From: Sipunculus nudus
Lineage: Eukaryota > Annelida > Sipuncula > Golfingiida > Sipunculidae
DNA: 64,000 nucleotides
Direction: 5' to 3'
Assembly: GCA_026874595.1 (NCBI GenBank)
Contig: CM049309.1
Span: 20,153,576-20,217,575 of the forward strand
Shown here: positions 13,792-25,426 of the stretch, piece after piece
How the letters are laid out: each line of letters begins with the position of its first letter
How positions within the stretch are numbered: position 1 is the first letter of the stretch
Notes under the pieces: model-generated
What the model was told of the DNA's origin: nothing
Database searches by the model: none
The model's input: the letters and a program-made list of their open reading frames with translations, nothing else
Position numbers and translations under genes: made by a program

Positions 13792-13870
13792 CAGTGAAAC
13801 CTCGTTGTGTCGAATTCGAAGGGACCCTCAGAAAACTTCGACACATCCGAGGTTCGACACAAGCGGGTTT
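13792..13870 (+). mobile_element. pogo/Tigger-like terminal fragment
   Basis: CAGTGAAACCTCGTTGTGTC directly follows a TA tract, in the style of pogo-like terminal inverted repeats. Only one end is visible. A matching GGTTTCACTG end was not found nearby, so this is a solitary or interrupted terminus. Confidence 0.45.
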
Positions 13871-14302
13871 CTTTGGTAATAATTAGGGCTGTATCAATAT
13901 ATCGATACATCGATACGAATCGATACACGACGTCGATACGATAACCGAAATGCGTTGCAAGCTGTATCGTTCGTATCGATGTAAAACATTGATTGCTAAC
14001 AAATATGGATATGATTATTAGGGATAAGTTTAAATATAACCTTAACGATTTCATAAAGCTAAATGCACTGTATATCTGTTGCTTTGGCTTTTAAGACTTA
14101 ATGAGAAATGTTTATACGCATGCACGTCAGTACTTCCATGACAAGCAGGTGCATGTAAGCGATAATAGGAAAATGATACTGACTTTCCTCTTTATTAATG
14201 AAATGGATATACAAATCACATATTGCTACTAGGAACAAGGTACATTCACGTCTATATCCTATATGTGTGTGTGTGTGTCACACTTATTCGCTTTATGATA
14301 CA

Positions 14303-14365
14303 GTGAAACCCCGGGCTGTAGGCGGACACCCCTCTTGGGCGGACACCACGCCTAACGGACACTTT
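14303..14365 (+). mobile_element. Second solitary CAGTGAAACC terminus
   Basis: CAGTGAAACCCCGGGCTGTA follows a TA dinucleotide and is followed by GGCGGACACC repeated with small changes. It resembles the terminal and subterminal structure of pogo-like MITEs. The opposite end is not visible. Confidence 0.45.
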
Positions 14366-14404
14366 TTGGGCCGACGGAGCGCTTTTACTACTTTAAGAGC
14401 CCCA

Positions 14405-14873
14405 TTAAAGGGGCCCAATCACCTACCACTGGAAAAAGAATTTATGTGATGTTGGGCTTCCTCTGAGTATAAATTAATGATCTAAGGGTTATTTTGGTTG
14501 TGAAAAGTTCTTATAAGGCTTTGATGGATGGATGAACTTGTTTATCAATAATATGTTTGTAAACACAGCAGTGTTGACAAATGGGAAAAACATATAACCT
14601 AAGGCGGTAGTTTGCATATATGTGGAGGTATAAAAGGCACTTGTTGGAAAACGCTATTTGCAAAGCTCTGGCTTATCTGACTTGCTGCCAGATGCCCTTG
14701 TTGAATTTATTTTGATGATTTTGGAGGGCCCCAACATATTATAAAAAAAATTGCTATAGACAAAACAAGCAGCCGGTGTGCTGTGATATCCTCTTTTCTG
14801 GCTTATTTTTATGAAAGCTCCAAGGGATTACCTTTAGTTTATAAAGGTCAAATAGTTGATTGGGTCCCTTTAA
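14405..14873. mobile_element. TTAA-flanked MITE, copy 1 (469 bp)
   Basis: The ends are inverted: TTAAAGGGGCCCAATCACC at the left, and TGATTGGGTCCCTTTAA at the right (reverse complement TTAAAGGGACCCAATCA). Both ends abut TTAA, the target used by piggyBac-type elements. The interior encodes no transposase. A second copy with the same interior lies at 31784-32212, which confirms it as a dispersed family. Its superfamily assignment rests only on the TTAA and is tentative. Confidence 0.75.
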
Positions 14874-16039
14874 GGCCCGGCCACACCGAACACTGCAAAG
14901 CGCTGCAAATAAACGGCTGAGCATTTTTGCGGCGCAGCAAAGCGGAGAAAGTTGAACTTTTTTCAGCTTTGTTTTGCCGGGCTGCACAGCAGCTGAGTGT
15001 TTTTCCTTTCATGTTTATTCTCTTTTTTCATAATTGTCGCGTGTGCTTGACTAAGATCTTGCTTCTGGTCACGCGGTCTTGTTATAGTAAACAGACAAAG
15101 GTGTACTGTGTTTACTCACACACCGAACCAAAATAACTTATACAAAACCGGTAAACAGGAGATATTTAACCCGTGTATCGGCATGGATTTGCTGAACAAC
15201 TTTTGTATTTAGCCAAAATGAGTTAATAACGTGAGACAAAACACATATTATTACAAAAGAATATGAACCTTGAGTGTCAATATAGAGGTGTCTGTAATAC
15301 AGAGATGCCGGTAAGGAGAGGTTCCTGATTCATATATTATGAAACGAAGTGCTTGATTCGTGCCGTTTACACTATAGGGCGAGTGACACTGTGCTTTATT
15401 TCATAAATCTAGTTCTTATACAGATAAATTTTGGAATATAAGAAACCTACCCCACATATATCCATTCTCAATTTCTTATTATCAGGCTATATGTTAGCTG
15501 TACCTCTTGTCCGAACCCTTCTTACTCCAAAAGGTAGTTTCAATTTGGCAAAGGCAATATTTTTTCTTATTAATATTATGACAGGCTCATCATTATAACT
15601 TCATACACTGCTAACAGAATTTACTTACCTATTTAAAATTGAAAGTTCTTGCAGACAACGATTTTATTAATTTTTACCTTGAAATATTTCCGAAACCTAG
15701 ACACAAAGAAACAATGATAAATTGAGTAGCATTTAAATTTATGGTATAAACAAATAAATAAATAAACATATGCATTTTTTTTTTCTTTTCAACGGTGTCC
15801 CGACGGTTTTCAAGGTGAAGATGTTGTGTAGTTAGGGTACGAATGCCCATTACTTAACATATACATATTGCTTATACATATATCAATTGGCCTGTTGCGT
15901 ATACTGTGAATCATATGTGTAAGATTAATTATGTCGTACTTACGAGATAGTGTGTCGTACATACTAGATAAATAATTTATTTTTCTTTCACCAGGTGGCA
16001 GCAATATGCTTCCGTACAAAAGCACAATATATACGAGCT

Positions 16040-18095
16040 ATTTTGTAAAATGGAATAACCATAAAATACAAGCACATTTCTAAACAGACGAGTACATAAT
16101 TTCCCTATGGCATTAAGGACCTGATAATTATTACTGTGGCTATACCATAATTTCCGATCCCTAAGGCAAAGAATTATGCGCAGTGTTAAAAAATTATTAA
16201 TTGCTATTCCTGTACCAAGACCGCATTGATTTAAATGTCACATCATTAGGTTTGACTCGAGAGCTCAGGGGAACCACATACCCCCACAACTCAGATGGCA
16301 GTTGCTTTTAGTCAAGTATAAATCATCCCTTATCCCCCGCCGAAATGTAGCTACATAGACATTTGCAATTATATTATCTCACGCCGTAAGTACAGTGTAG
16401 CTGTATATATATTCCTTGCTAACCTCTCCTGGCACACGGACAGTTCACACGTATCTCCAGTTCACCTGTTTTATAAGTTGTTTTGGGTCTGTATGTGTGA
16501 TTAAACACGGTCCATGGGCGCTTGTTTACCATAACAAGACTGTTTGGCCAGATGTCTGATCTTGCGCATGCAAAAAAGACCGGAAGAAAGAAACACAAAA
16601 GAAACACCGGTTCGAAGCGTGAAAATCCTTGATTAATGAAGACACGCGGTATATGGCCGCCTGGTAGCGTGCCCGCTGTGTTTGCATTTTGCATCTCTGA
16701 TTTCGCCAAATGAAAGTTTTTTTACCACCTAAGTAAAATAATTATGATTCTAAGATCAGCATAAAATATTGGCAGAGATCATATTTTTTAAGAGCAAAGG
16801 ACGATTTATGTGTGTATTAGTGTGTAATAATTGTATAATTAATATACCAGGTATATGAATAGGTTCTTTAATATAAACCCACAATGAAATTTTAGACAAT
16901 CTCAAAATGTACAGAGAATACAATTTGTGCCTTCAGTATAAAGGCATTCCAAAATTAACCTTTCTTATGCCCTTTTACCCATTTACGTTTCATGTTTCGG
17001 TCGCAGTTTTTAATTTTCTAAAAATACTTTAAAACAAGCTGATGGAAATGTCAAAACTGAATATAAATAGGCACCATACATTTTAGGCTTCATAGGAAGG
17101 TGAAGAGCAAAAATGCATAGGTAGCCACATTTTACAAACAAAATTTACATAACGAATTCGCTACATATGCTCCTACAATATAGGGAAAAGCTTCGGCCCG
17201 TGGTAATAGGAGCGCTGTTTATCGGGCTCGCGTTCGCGCTAATTCAAACGCACCTTTAAAGTTAAAATATACATGCATGTATTCTTTCATGTGCACAATG
17301 AATCAAACATGTTTGAAGAGACAGCGATCTTTTGGTTATAATAGCTTCTCTTTAATGTATGGCGACAATTTCCTTATTAATGCATTCATCGATATAATCA
17401 CGCTGTTGTCAACTTAAAACCTTTAAACAAGGAAATATGACATTGTATTTTACCATTTGTTGTCCAGTGTTTAACGTTTTTGCAACCGCTCTAGGCGAAA
17501 AAAAAGGTCAGGTACGCCGCTGTTTTATTTCATGGACAACTTAGCTCATCATGACTGGCATGTGATTGAAACCTACACCTCTGTTTTTCTGCTGTCCAAA
17601 ATGGTCACTTCAGATAAGTAAATGATCGAGAACACTTTTGCCTTCACTTTCTTTTTACCTTTTATTTCCTAACCACTTGTCCGATTTCAGTAGCGACCCT
17701 TTTCAACCGCCGCAACCTTTTTAAGGGTTTCAGACCAATTTTTGCGGTCCCCCCCCCCATTTTTAGGACCTGGTGACCTTTTCGAGGTTTTGTCATTAGT
17801 CCTCCTGGGTTGGACTCTTTCATACCCTAAAATCCTGGATTCCGCTCCTGGATCATTACCGATTTTTTTCAGACATGTTTAATCATTTCACTGTCATGTG
17901 AGTTTTCACTGAAGATAGCACTATCTCTGGTAGCTAACTCTCTAGCTTGTGAAATTCAATTTCCTCCTTCCTTTTTCAAATAGTCAGAAAATGTTTAGCT
18001 TTCCTATCATTGTCAACTATATCATTGACAAAGGGAAATTAAATGTGTGTGACTTGAAAAAAAAAAATATTTTCAAGTGTGAACTACACACACAC
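16040..18095. other. No supported gene
   Basis: AT-rich sequence with no convincing exon or RNA gene. A C-run lies at about 17750. Small GC-richer spots such as GGGCTCGCGTTCGCGCTAAT near 17225 have no recognised function. Confidence 0.5.
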
Positions 18096-18097
18096 AG

Positions 18098-18099
<2 letters not shown>

Positions 18100-18169
<70 letters not shown>
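18100..18169. repeat. (TA)n microsatellite
   Basis: About 35 uninterrupted TA units preceded by a short (CA)n. Shorter mixed TA/TG tracts follow at 18337-18377, and a TA tract preceded by (TC)n lies at 18426-18468. Confidence 0.95.
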
Positions 18170-18171
<2 letters not shown>

Positions 18172-18336
18172 CCGATATGACGCGATGATATACAGATAAA
18201 TTTAAGTTGCGGAAAAATTTATCCAGGTAAGGTCATGTATTCAGTTTCCATTTAATGTTGTTGTCACAGCTTTTTTTGCTGAAGAGAGCATATGTTTGTT
18301 CTTGGATAAGGTATTAGGTCTCTCTTAGACTCTGTG

Positions 18337-18373
<37 letters not shown>

Positions 18374-18436
18374 ATATATAAACTCAACTAAAAAATTATA
18401 AATAATATCAGAAAGGTGTTATGTGTCTCTCTCTCT

Positions 18437-18470
<34 letters not shown>

Positions 18471-18479
18471 TACTCTCTT

Positions 18480-19735
18480 CGCAAAGCTGTGTCTGATCAG
18501 CCTTCCCAGTCCGCACCACGTGGAGGTGGAGTAGCAATCGCGGACCTACTGTTGTCCCCCGCCCTTCCCATAATGCGGGAGGAGCAGGGCACAGCAGTAA
18601 CCCGTCAGAATGCATGGCGTTCTTGTATATTATATAATGTTTGCATAAATGCAAAGGTTTCTCAATATCCGAAAATTGAATAAAATACAAATTTAAAACG
18701 AGTAACTAGATTTTCAGTGTGAATTAAAATTTTGAAGAACGCTGTGCATTCCGCATGAACGAGTCCAAAAACACGGTCATGACAACGGGATTTTTTCCCA
18801 ACCCACTAGCTCTAAAATCTTAATTGATCCGCCCCTCATTTAACTCTACACAGTTTACCACTTTTGACGGCACATTTGAAATGTTAACATACAAACAATT
18901 GAAAAGATTGAAAACTTACCATGGTAAGACTGACCAGACTTCACCTCCGGAAATGTATCATTCACTGATATAATATAACTGAAATGACTTGACTAAATGC
19001 GTCGCATCACCTCAATGGCTAAGATAATTATAAAATTACTCAACCTTACCTGAATGAGTATCCTACAAATTGCATAATAATTACTTCAAAAACGACTAGA
19101 ATTCACCTTCCTGGCTTGAAGATAAATCCCATAGACGGCTACATCTAAAATGATCAAATAACTACAAAGTCAACAAAATATTGAAGAATTCGCAAAACCT
19201 GTTACTATTTAAAATGTTAATATTTGCAACGCGCAATCAACGAACGGTCTTGCATAATAACCTCTAAGGTAAAAAAAAAGTATGGTTGTCAGGCATTTTT
19301 TTTTCACAAATCATGCGGGTTTTTTTTTTTTATTTGTTATTTGTTTTTATAAAAATGTCATATGATCAAGGAAAGGCATGATAATAACATATTTTTTTAT
19401 CCAAACAGGTAAAAGTACTACATAACAAAGGAAAACTTATCAAAATTGTATCATTTTATATTTTTTATGGGGGGGGGGGGGGTAAAATTGACACAATTGG
19501 TGCCTCAGAACAATACCTTTTATGCTCAAATCTTTTGGGAGCGGGGCAGCTGCCCCCGTGTCTATGGTACTATACATGTAGACAGAGGTCGATCTTTGGA
19601 GGAAATGTAATGCTTTATGTCGTGGATCTTGGCCGTCACATGGCATCCAATTTACGCAGAAGATTACTAGATTGCTAGATTAGGGTCGGCCCCCATAATC
19701 TCTGTATTGGCTTCAAATGTAATATCAACCCATCG
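18480..19735. other. Region downstream of the recombinase gene
   Basis: No gene is seen. Read on the minus strand this is the 3' flank of the large gene. An AATAAA followed by an A-run (complement of the T-run at 19319-19334) lies about 400 bases past the stop codon and could be a polyadenylation signal, though A-runs are common here. A G-run lies at 19470-19482. Confidence 0.4.
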
Positions 19736-22700
19736 TTACATAGTATCGGTTGCATGGACCAATTTGTCCCACCTCTCAATTAATTGTCGAGCAAGACTCA
19801 TCCGACTGCTAGGTTTCAGCAATTCACCGTACACTTGTCCAACCTTTTTTTCTGCTACCGAAATCGTCGGTTTGTTCTTAAAAAATGGAATTAGGTGGCA
19901 CAAGCGTTTGACCTTTAGCCTTTCATTAAACATGCTATATACATTCTTCACTTTATGTTTAAAGTCGCCCAATTGATACTGAGGGGACAGTGTCTCCCCA
20001 GTTCTCCTTTCATATGCAGCAGCATCGTCGAATTTGCTGTCAGTGAAGAATGCAGTGATTTGGCGTGAAGAGGGGGCTTGTTTCATGGGATCAATTGGCC
20101 AATCCTTCACCATGATATTGAACATTTCGGTAGTTACCACAGTAACTAAGTGTTTATTCCTTTCTTTTAGAGCCCTAGCCGCAAGCTCTTCAAACGATAC
20201 ACTGGTACCGGCTTTCACAGAATCTGCATTGGCGGGTTTGTCTGCAGTGTCGTTTGGTTGAGGGGTTTGGGGCGCAGATTCAATTTCCCCACAACCCAGG
20301 GAACCACTAGGACCAGCCTGTGGCACCGATGGAGACTCGGTTACGGGCATATTCTCTACGGTCGTCGGACCGACCATGGTATGACGGCTTGATCTCACTG
20401 TTGAGGATGGGGATGCATCCCTGTGAACCTCAGCTACTACCAGCTGTTGCCGTGTTGATGATGAGGGAGAGGAAACGTCAGTTTGATCGTCTGCACCACC
20501 CAGGATTTCGGGTCGGTCATACCCACTCAGGCCACTGCTGTGGTGCATATGCAACAGTGTGTTGAAAGCCTGTAGTTTTAACTTTGCGTCATACATTTGG
20601 TAATACCGCGAGGCAGTTGCGGGAAGGTGATCCAACATGTAGTTCACAAATCTCCCCTGTTTGGTTTCATTACCGTATGTTTCCAAGCTTTTACATTCTA
20701 ACAAAATTCTGACATCACCTGAAGTCATATTTTTCCAACCAAAGAAATTTTGCAAATTGGTAATGTGCCTGTAGCAGTTCTGCATCAGCTTGCCATTCTG
20801 TCCAAGAATAGCAGGTTGTTTGGCCGGATAGGCTAAATACTCCTCATGTTTCTTAGCATACAATCTTGATTTTCGGTCAATCACAAAATCTGGCCGGAGC
20901 TTTTCAAAATAAAACTCGAAAGCCTTCAAGGAGGAGCCGTGCAGAAAAATCTCTGCAGAGCGATTTTTGTTTTTATGTTTGCTTACTGCAACAAAAACCA
21001 CGCCGTTTTCAAACGTCATACGGGATTCCCATTCCCCTAGTTTCATTTGATAGAGAAGTCCCCCACGTTTGCCTAGCAAATACACTAAGAGGAAGTCCAG
21101 GTACCCCACAAATAAATGGTATTCCTTTGGGGTGACTAACCTATGGGGCCAATCCCGGTATATGGAGTCTAACCATTTCTCTAAATCGGGGTCATTCAAC
21201 GCAGACACAATGTCCTTGTAAGAGAACTTTGATATTCCTTGGTGCCTTTCCTGCCGCGTCTCTATAAATGTATCATTCATGAGTTTCTGGTTTTCTTTGA
21301 TTTCAGTATCTACTGTTGTTTTTAGATTCATGAAGTAGTTGTAGAGCTGAGGATATGTTTGATGGAAGTTGCACTGATAACGATGCCTCTCAATCCACAA
21401 AAGCAAATTTATGAAATCTCGCAGGTAGTTTTTGATAGATCCAGGGGCGATGGGGTACGACAGGCCCCGCCACTGCTCTAACATTTTAGCAAACTGCCTG
21501 CTCGCCTGAGGCATCCAACAGTCGAGATCATCCACCATCTTTATGGAACGATCGGCCGTTTGAGGCAAAATCATATGGAATATCCTGGTGAGATTCCCCA
21601 TGATTCTGCTTACATTTTTAGAATTTTCAGTGTAAAATTGGCGACACAAGTAGGAACAGTAAGCTTTCAAAAGCTCTGAATGTTCATAACGCATATCTGT
21701 GTAAAAGCCTGCTTCCTGTCTACTTTTTCTGCAGCGGCCACTTCTAGTTTTGGGGTTGGACGGCTTGGTTTTACCTGTGTTTCTATTGGTCAAAGAATTT
21801 TCAGAGTCACGCCCTGAGATTGTATCCTGATCGGTTGGGGTTGGACGGTTTGTATGTACCTCACCCTCTTCAGTATCCCCTCCCGATACTAAATCGGAAA
21901 TTTCTATTCGATTTCCATTGTGCAAATCTGCTTCAGACACATTATCCGGTATAGGATCTTTCTCTGTTTCTGAGCTTGAGTCAAATGCCCGAATTAAATT
22001 ATTTTGAGCTTCTAAAGCTGATGAGCGCGTGGGTACGACACAGGTAGGGGTATTTACAAAGGGATTGGATGTAGCCTCCTTTGTTGGCAAATACTCAGAG
22101 GAAGAGTCTGACTCATTTTCTATTGTAAATTTGATCTTCCTGGGAGATTTATCAGTTGCTGACTTTTTAAGCTGAGGGTACGTCTTCGATGTGGGGCTGA
22201 GAAGTGTTCTACAGGGGCTCACATTTATAGTAAGAGATTTAACTATCTCTTCTGCTTCTGTAGATCTGTGTAAGGCTATTAACAATGACTTTTCCTCTGT
22301 TTCACCATCTTTAGTTAGAGATTTAACAATCTCTTCTGCCTCTGTAGATCTGTGTAAGGCCATTGACAATGACTTTTCCTCTGTATCACCATTTTTAGTT
22401 AGACATTTAACCATCTCTTCTGCCTCTGTAGATCTGTGTAAGGCTATCGACAATGACTTTTCCTCTGTATCACAATTTTCAGTTAGAGATTTAACCATCT
22501 CTTCTGCCTCTTTAGATCTACATAAGACTACTGACAATGACTTTCCCTCAATGTTAACAACCGTATCAAATGTTGCCACCAGAACATCTTCCTTACCAGA
22601 ATCTACAAGTTTAGCCGCATAGCTATCAGGAAGATCAGGCGAATGCTCCTTTTCTGGCGAAAGAAAAGTGTCCAAAGGATCAAACTCTGTATTCTTGTGG

Positions 22701-23578
22701 TTTTTAGGGCTGCTTGGTCCCGCAGAGAGAACACTCTCAGCATCGGGGGGTTGGGAACCTTTTGAGGTACCGGGCATCACTAATGGGTTAGGCCAGTTTG
22801 TATTTTCTGGAATGTTGGCCAGGGAGTTCACAACATTCTCTTCGACAGAATGTGTGTCCTTTAATTGCCTGTGTTGTTTTGCACTTAGCAAACCAACGCG
22901 TTCGAGATTATCTAGGAATGTAGGGATGTCTTCGGGCCTAATGGCTCCTGACATCCTGTTCTTCAAAACATGGAAGATATGGTAATGTGAGACCTCCTCT
23001 GTGGTCGGGGCAAGAGAATACGAACAAGTGGGTGGCTCTTCACCTGAAGGAGCCCCAGCTGTTCTGTCCTCAGATTCTATAATTTCAATATCTGAATCGT
23101 TCCTACTGAAAGGAGGGTCATCAGATTTTTGTATGTTTGGCACAGGTTTTGTACCCCTTGCATGTGTCAATGGGGATGTTTTACTTAAGTTAGCAATATC
23201 TTCCTTTTCATCGGAAGGCAATGCCTTCAATCGAGCAGAATGGGACGAACATTCTTGATCGTCAGTGGTATCAGCAGAAGGTAATTTGATGTCACCACTG
23301 CCACGTTTACCTGGAGAAGGCGGATCAGGTTTACCAAAGTTTGGGGAATTAGGATTCTTATTCCCTTTCGGCCCATACAACTCGAATAGGTATGCCCCAT
23401 AACGAGCATCCTCTTGCGCCTTTGGGCATGGATTTCTTCCCGTGCTACCGAACGCGTGCCTCTTTGCTTGTACAAATGGCATGACTTTCCTGCAATATCT
23501 ACACTCAAATGTGTTAGATTTTGCTTTTTCATATCGGAGCTTCTTTTTTACCTTCTGTTGATGCTTTCCCTGATGCAT
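19736..23578 (-). CDS. Tyrosine-recombinase protein, Crypton-like, intronless, 1280 aa
   Basis: This is a single uninterrupted frame from ATG 23578 to TAA; an in-frame TAA lies 36 bases upstream of the ATG, so the start is plausible without upstream exons. N-terminus: basic stretch, then C26-x2-C29-x11-H41-x9-C51, a zinc-finger-like motif. Residues 57-340 are acidic and Ser/Pro-rich. Four 28-residue repeats span 344-455. A helical region from about 625 to 770 would be the core-binding domain. The catalytic domain (about 800-1000) shows GKRGG (R838), SKHKNKN (K867), SGDVR (R957), and H984 with Y993 nine residues later in HLPATASRYY. In known tyrosine recombinases such as Cre, R to R is 119 and the His/Trp to Tyr gap is 9; both match here. 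The usual His of HxxR is Gly954. A Lys-rich C-terminal domain (1128-1280) is unassigned. Such enzymes cut and rejoin DNA through the Tyr; eukaryotic Cryptons carry them. It may be an active transposon gene or a domesticated copy. Confidence 0.85.
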   Translation of the reverse strand: MHQGKHQQKVKKKLRYEKAKSNTFECRYCRKVMPFVQAKRHAFGSTGRNPCPKAQEDARYGAYLFELYGPKGNKNPNSPNFGKPDPPSPGKRGSGDIKLPSADTTDDQECSSHSARLKALPSDEKEDIANLSKTSPLTHARGTKPVPNIQKSDDPPFSRNDSDIEIIESEDRTAGAPSGEEPPTCSYSLAPTTEEVSHYHIFHVLKNRMSGAIRPEDIPTFLDNLERVGLLSAKQHRQLKDTHSVEENVVNSLANIPENTNWPNPLVMPGTSKGSQPPDAESVLSAGPSSPKNHKNTEFDPLDTFLSPEKEHSPDLPDSYAAKLVDSGKEDVLVATFDTVVNIEGKSLSVVLCRSKEAEEMVKSLTENCDTEEKSLSIALHRSTEAEEMVKCLTKNGDTEEKSLSMALHRSTEAEEIVKSLTKDGETEEKSLLIALHRSTEAEEIVKSLTINVSPCRTLLSPTSKTYPQLKKSATDKSPRKIKFTIENESDSSSEYLPTKEATSNPFVNTPTCVVPTRSSALEAQNNLIRAFDSSSETEKDPIPDNVSEADLHNGNRIEISDLVSGGDTEEGEVHTNRPTPTDQDTISGRDSENSLTNRNTGKTKPSNPKTRSGRCRKSRQEAGFYTDMRYEHSELLKAYCSYLCRQFYTENSKNVSRIMGNLTRIFHMILPQTADRSIKMVDDLDCWMPQASRQFAKMLEQWRGLSYPIAPGSIKNYLRDFINLLLWIERHRYQCNFHQTYPQLYNYFMNLKTTVDTEIKENQKLMNDTFIETRQERHQGISKFSYKDIVSALNDPDLEKWLDSIYRDWPHRLVTPKEYHLFVGYLDFLLVYLLGKRGGLLYQMKLGEWESRMTFENGVVFVAVSKHKNKNRSAEIFLHGSSLKAFEFYFEKLRPDFVIDRKSRLYAKKHEEYLAYPAKQPAILGQNGKLMQNCYRHITNLQNFFGWKNMTSGDVRILLECKSLETYGNETKQGRFVNYMLDHLPATASRYYQMYDAKLKLQAFNTLLHMHHSSGLSGYDRPEILGGADDQTDVSSPSSSTRQQLVVAEVHRDASPSSTVRSSRHTMVGPTTVENMPVTESPSVPQAGPSGSLGCGEIESAPQTPQPNDTADKPANADSVKAGTSVSFEELAARALKERNKHLVTVVTTEMFNIMVKDWPIDPMKQAPSSRQITAFFTDSKFDDAAAYERRTGETLSPQYQLGDFKHKVKNVYSMFNERLKVKRLCHLIPFFKNKPTISVAEKKVGQVYGELLKPSSRMSLARQLIERWDKLVHATDTM
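22214..22549 (-). repeat. 84-bp coding tandem repeat (4 units) inside the recombinase gene
   Basis: Four in-frame 84-bp units encode 28-residue repeats with consensus EEKSLSIALHRSTEAEEMVK plus SLTKNGDT (residues 344-455). The first unit is the most diverged (EGKSLSVVLCRSKEAEE). The period is a multiple of three, so changes in copy number keep the frame. The repeats are predicted helical and charged, and lie between the zinc-finger region and the recombinase domain. Confidence 0.9.
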
Positions 23579-23634
23579 TTCGCACTTTGGTTTGAAATCT
23601 CAAAAGGGGGTGTTCTTTATGGGAAATAGAATGA

Positions 23635-24871
23635 AGGAAAACTAATAATTTGTGCTTTTGTTAATTTAACTATTAAGCAAAGTCGTTTGCATTGCTAACA
23701 AAAGCTGCAATATAATACAGTGTGCTATTGATAGGCTCATGTTAAATCCCCTAAAGGGAATAATAGACGATATAAAGCTAGAAATATCAAAAGAACTAAC
23801 TCCTAAAAAATGCAACCCTAGTACCTAACTACCCTTAAAAATAAAAGTGAAATAAAATGTACTTACATAACTCCTTGATATGCCGAACACCAACTGAAAA
23901 AAAAAACACACAGATATTCTTAGGTAGGTGAAACTGATTTATGATACTTATTCTCTCATTAATCATAAAAACACATTTGAACCAATTAAACCCGTTCAGA
24001 AGTATGAGTAGCGGCAGTCTACCACCATACGTCGATTTTTCATTAACTGAAGACAACTGGGGTGGCAGTACACGCTATAAGATTGGGATCAATTCTAATA
24101 TAAGCGGATATGCACGCCTTGTCTAACAGTTCTTTTTCATTATCATCTGCTTGTCGAACTCTCATTTTCCCACTTTAAATTAAAATGACGTAATTCTGTT
24201 GGGAAAAATAATAAATATTCCTTTCATGGATTAACAGGTATTCATACAGCAGTTATTAATAACAAGGCTGGTTTTACTCGGAAAGTTTGTCTTTTTGTCT
24301 GTCATGACGGCCTGACAGCAGAAACTGCGGTAGTCGAAACTGCTTCGAATTTCAGTTCTCGTCACCAACGGGAACCATCACAGGTTTAGTGTAAAAACAT
24401 TTTCTCTTCATTATTTAGCAAATAAAATCGACAAGGTTGCAAATCTACAGGATGCACATGATCTGTTGCAGCTGAGCGCTTTTTCATTTATAAGTGAGGA
24501 CCTACTGTAGCTGGAATTCTAAAAACTGAACCATGTAAGTATAAAGGTTCACTCTCTAACCTCTCTAAAGTTTTGAGATTTGAAAGTAAATAATTTGGTC
24601 ATAAATTGTACATTTATCTTTGCTATACACCCAGTCAAATACTGCATAGGCAAGGTGGACACAGACTCCAGGTTCATAACAGGTGTTGCGGACTACTGAG
24701 GTGGAACAGTAAATAGAAAAAAAAGGTTAGATCCAGGCGTGGTTTTGGTCCTGGTGTTCAGTGCAGGAGCCCAAATAGGGGAACATTTGAAACAGATGTA
24801 TGGTAATTTTAAGAGACCGCTTGAATGCTTAAAGAAATTAGAATGTGTGTGTGAGAGAGAGAGAGAGAGAA

Positions 24872-24906
<35 letters not shown>

Positions 24907-25393
24907 GAGAAACGAACAGAGAGAGAATAAGGAATATAACACTAAACCAAATTATACTAAATCAATACTGAAAATGCAGCTTTAAATGTTCGAATGGTTT
25001 TATGTTTTATTTCACTTCCATTTTCGGTTTAATTTTGACAAAGAGTGTGTATTTTAAAATACAGCATAACATTGGTCCCTCTAATATTATACTATTGTTG
25101 ATGTAGACAAACCAGTTACCTGGAGAAGGGCATCTAAGGAGGGAAACTTGCCTCCCCCCTCCTGAAAGCCCTGATGGGCAACAAGTTAATTAGTTAATCA
25201 GCCGCACAGAGGTTTTCTTATACTGTTTAAACAGCTGCATCACCAACTCGTCTTCACAAATATTTGCAATATTCTACTAAGAATACACATATTTATATAT
25301 CTTATAAATATATTTATATATAAATATATCTTATATATATATGTCATTGAATTTATATCACACTCTTTCTCTATCTATTTTCCTCATGGTCGG

Positions 25394-25426
<33 letters not shown>

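Larger units (their letters stand above)
12638..16022. repeat. Large inverted repeat (fold-back-like) of ~3.4 kb
   Basis: The sequence from about 12638 to 13770 reappears in reverse orientation from about 16022 back to 15285. Matching landmarks are GTACGGAAGC and GCTGCCACCTGG at the outer edges, the AAAGAAAAATAAATTATTTA block, the GGTTCGGACAAGAGGTACAG block, and AAGCACTTCGTTTCATAATA near the inner edges. The right arm is shorter and diverged. The ~1.5-kb centre contains several transposon ends and a MITE. The arms could be ends of one fold-back element or two opposed copies of a dispersed repeat. Confidence 0.75.

Noticed and set aside
17949-18188. Frames with long IYIYIY or RERERE/SLSLSL tracts (also near 18423, 35657, 37839, 39927 and 51319)
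   Set aside because: Translations of TA, GA or TC microsatellites.
22191-22622. 143-residue plus-strand frame with repeated LTISSASVDL
   Set aside because: Antisense shadow of the 84-bp coding repeats of the recombinase gene.
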